NCBI RefSeq assembly: GCF_037975245.1
Contig: NC_092568.1
Location: 8,505,001-8,569,000, forward strand
Length of the DNA: 64,000 bases
Origin: Apostichopus japonicus
Lineage: Eukaryota; Echinodermata; Holothuroidea; Aspidochirotida; Stichopodidae
Direction: 5' to 3'
Shown piece by piece: positions 61,721 through 64,000 of this stretch. Position 1 is the stretch's first letter. Each line of letters starts with the position of its first letter. Under the pieces are notes generated by a model. It saw only the letters and a list, made by a program, of their open reading frames with translations, ran no database searches and had not been told where the DNA came from. The position numbers and the translations under genes were made by a program.

Positions 61721-64000
61721 AAGAGTATTGTATTATGTAGCAGACGAACGAAAGATTGAGAAGGGTAGCTTAGCTTCCTTCAACCTGAAAAGAAGGCTTA
61801 AATAATATTTCCTGCTTTTAGTTAAATTTTATTTTTCGGGCTAATCAAAGGTTTGTGGGAGCGATCGTTCCCATTGCTGACATTCAGGTATCGTTCGATC
61901 AAAGATAAATGCTCTTATATATATATAGTAGAACTGATGCATTGACTAACACACTAAATTCGTCACTTCGTCACATGATCGCTAGAGCATCATCAGATGT
62001 TTATAACTGACATGTCCTATACCCACCATATCATAACTGATTGCCTTCACCATCATGGCACGTGTACATTAAACCACCTTAGTAGTTTAGATTTTGAGCT
62101 AGAAGAGGTGAGAGTTTAACATCGTATACTTCCCAACCCATCTGCCAGCTCTCGCTGCGGAATGTAACTGTTTCACGAATGAATGTTTAACACGCCCTTA
62201 AATCACCTTCAATCCTCCTGATTTTTAGACCATCAGTAGTTGTTTTTTCATCGTTTTCAACTTTCAAAGCATGGAAAAAAACCATAATGATGATGACAGA
62301 CAAAATGCCATCCAAAAATACGTCGCTTCCTGCTGTTGGTGGTCCATTTACTACATTTTCTCGACAATGGTTAACTATTCAAGCGGATGTATAGGCCTGT
62401 ACTACACTGTACTATAATCGTGGTAGCGTACCTATGTATCGCCATACAATGAACAGTTGTTGCCCTCCAATTAAAGTGATCAATATATGTATAGTGCCCT
62501 TTCTTTCAACTATTAACCTTGAAATTCGTAACTAATTTGAGCACATTTATTTAGGCCATTGTATGTTAAATTAAATACTGTATTAACTGAAAGAAACATC
62601 ATTTAAACATGAATTATTTCCCCCCTTTCATGCACTTCCGCAGTAAATCAATGAATGTTGACTCCGCTCCACCAACCCCACCCCAACACCGCCAGGCTGA
62701 TCAACCATAACCAAATTCCAGTAAAATAAATTTAAAGCAATCCTCGTTTCTATTCATAAGACTATATATACATACGAGCCACTCAATATATACTGGAATC
62801 ATGCCTTGCATACCTTAATAAGCCTGACATATAGACCTACGTATGTTCTAATTCTTGACATCTTTTTTTTAACTATATACCTTAATTTCTCGTGACGTAA
62901 TTATATATGCCTATATATGTTGGTATTGTACTCACTGCTTAACATCAAGGGTAATTGAATCCTAAATGAGTTAATAAATAAATTTTATTATGTAATAGCG
63001 CCTTTGATCATGCTTTGTGGAATTGTTGCGCTCTATAAAATACATTATATTATATTTTTTAATATATAATCGACCCGTAAAGTTTTCCAATTATGGAATA
63101 ATTTTTTTGTCTAAGTAACCTAGATCAGAGTTATTATAAATGGTTTTGTGCATTGACGATGTTGATTGCAATTCCTTGTCGCATAAAAGTAATTGGCTAC
63201 AGGATAAAACTTAAATAGAGAGGTTGTCATCGTCCATACAGGTCCGTACTGATATAGTTGATTAACATTCAATTTAACCCCAAAAATGGTTTAATATTCG
63301 AATCATCGGACTTTCTATTATTGGTTATAGGGAATTCCCCTTCATGCACCCCCCCCCCCCTTTTTCAGTTTAATCCCGCTTTTACCAAAGGTTTCCAGTG
63401 AAAAGAGAACTTTGTGTACTTGCCACACTATGGTTACACTAATACCATAAACTCGTCCATATTACAAAGATATTGGCCTACATATAAAAGATAATATCTA
63501 CATACTTTCTTTATTTCATTGATATAAAACAATAGAATTGAAGCTATAATTTCAAATTTATGCAAATGAAAGTAAGAATACATTACATTAAATTTGTGCA
63601 CACAAAATCATATGTATTGAGAATTTATCATCTTCTTTATAAGTCACTCGTTATATAGAATGTTTAAATAAACAACAGTATCCCCTAACAGATATAATAA
63701 CTCACGTCAACAGACTTTCTGCAAGTTAGGTTTGTGGGATTTCCCCATCCTTAGTCCTGCATTGTACTAAACGATTAATAACTCGCTACTTAACGATTAT
63801 AATGGTTTTGGCTCCAAATTTTAGCAGGTTAACCGCCCCCCCCCCCGCCCCCAAATAGACTCTGTTGGAGTCTGTGTTTTCAAGGTATTTGATAACGTTA
63901 GTATAGACAGTTAATATAACGCAGCGTTAATATAGACAGTTAAATAACTCAGTTTGGATACCTACTCTTATAGTGCGTGCATGGGAGTAACTTGAAATGC
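61721..64000. other. Right-hand end of window, no gene recognised
   Basis: AT-rich sequence with a LINE tail at 62980-63062, C runs near 63348 and 63836 and short TA runs. No open frame of interest. Confidence 0.5.
62980..63062 (+). mobile_element. LINE (CR1/L2-like) 3' tail
   Basis: 'TAATAGCGCCTTTGATCATG' followed by 'TTGTTGCGCTCTATAAAAT' and an ATT-rich tail is the usual closing text of CR1/L2-type non-LTR elements in marine invertebrates. No coding part remains. Confidence 0.55.

Overview
This is eukaryotic (animal) nuclear DNA. The genes are split into many short exons by AT-rich introns with canonical GT/AG borders, and the spaces hold degenerate retrotransposon tails, MITEs, tRNA-derived SINEs, microsatellites and long poly-C/poly-G runs. 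Protein similarity and the repeat style (many 'ggcctaggcct' runs, non-LTR tails ending in a 'GCGCTATATAAA'-type sequence) suggest a marine invertebrate deuterostome, most likely an echinoderm such as a sea cucumber. The species is an inference and is not proven by the sequence.

Three conserved genes can be reconstructed by hand. (1) ABCD4, minus strand, twelve exons between 11292 and 417: a lysosomal half-ABC transporter of the cobalamin (vitamin B12) export pathway. Only its short first coding exon was not found. (2) B9D2, minus strand, three exons between 18314 and 15569: a complete 174-residue B9-domain protein of the ciliary transition zone (MKS/B9 complex). (3) TDP1, plus strand, fourteen exons between 21302 and 48264: a complete 612-residue tyrosyl-DNA phosphodiesterase 1. 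Its N-terminal region carries a PBZ-type (poly-ADP-ribose-binding) zinc finger that human TDP1 lacks. B9D2 and TDP1 are divergently arranged across about 3 kb that contains a TG...CA, LTR-like element. ABCD4 lies downstream of B9D2 on the same strand. The three genes belong to unrelated pathways, and their adjacency looks like ordinary gene packing.

The introns are rich in mobile DNA. ABCD4 introns hold two 3' ends of non-LTR retrotransposon ORF2, two tandem duplications and purine/pyrimidine tracts. TDP1 introns hold two copies of a TTAA-flanked MITE, a nest of hAT-like elements at 31.8-34.0 kb (one with a perfect 8-bp target duplication), a second nest at 45.3-46.6 kb, two tRNA-derived SINEs, two copies of a repeat with a hammerhead-ribozyme-like core (one folded into a long inverted repeat), a tandem duplication that copies the 3' splice site of exon 5, and a cluster of TCAAGGTCA nuclear-receptor half-sites.

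From 48.3 kb to the end (about 15.7 kb) I find no convincing gene. This stretch holds the TDP1 3' region, ends of hAT-like elements, a strong 23-bp stem-loop, a 280-bp TA-rich microsatellite, a LINE tail, many G/C homopolymers and a few blocks that could be regulatory. No virus, CRISPR array, operon or other prokaryotic feature is present.
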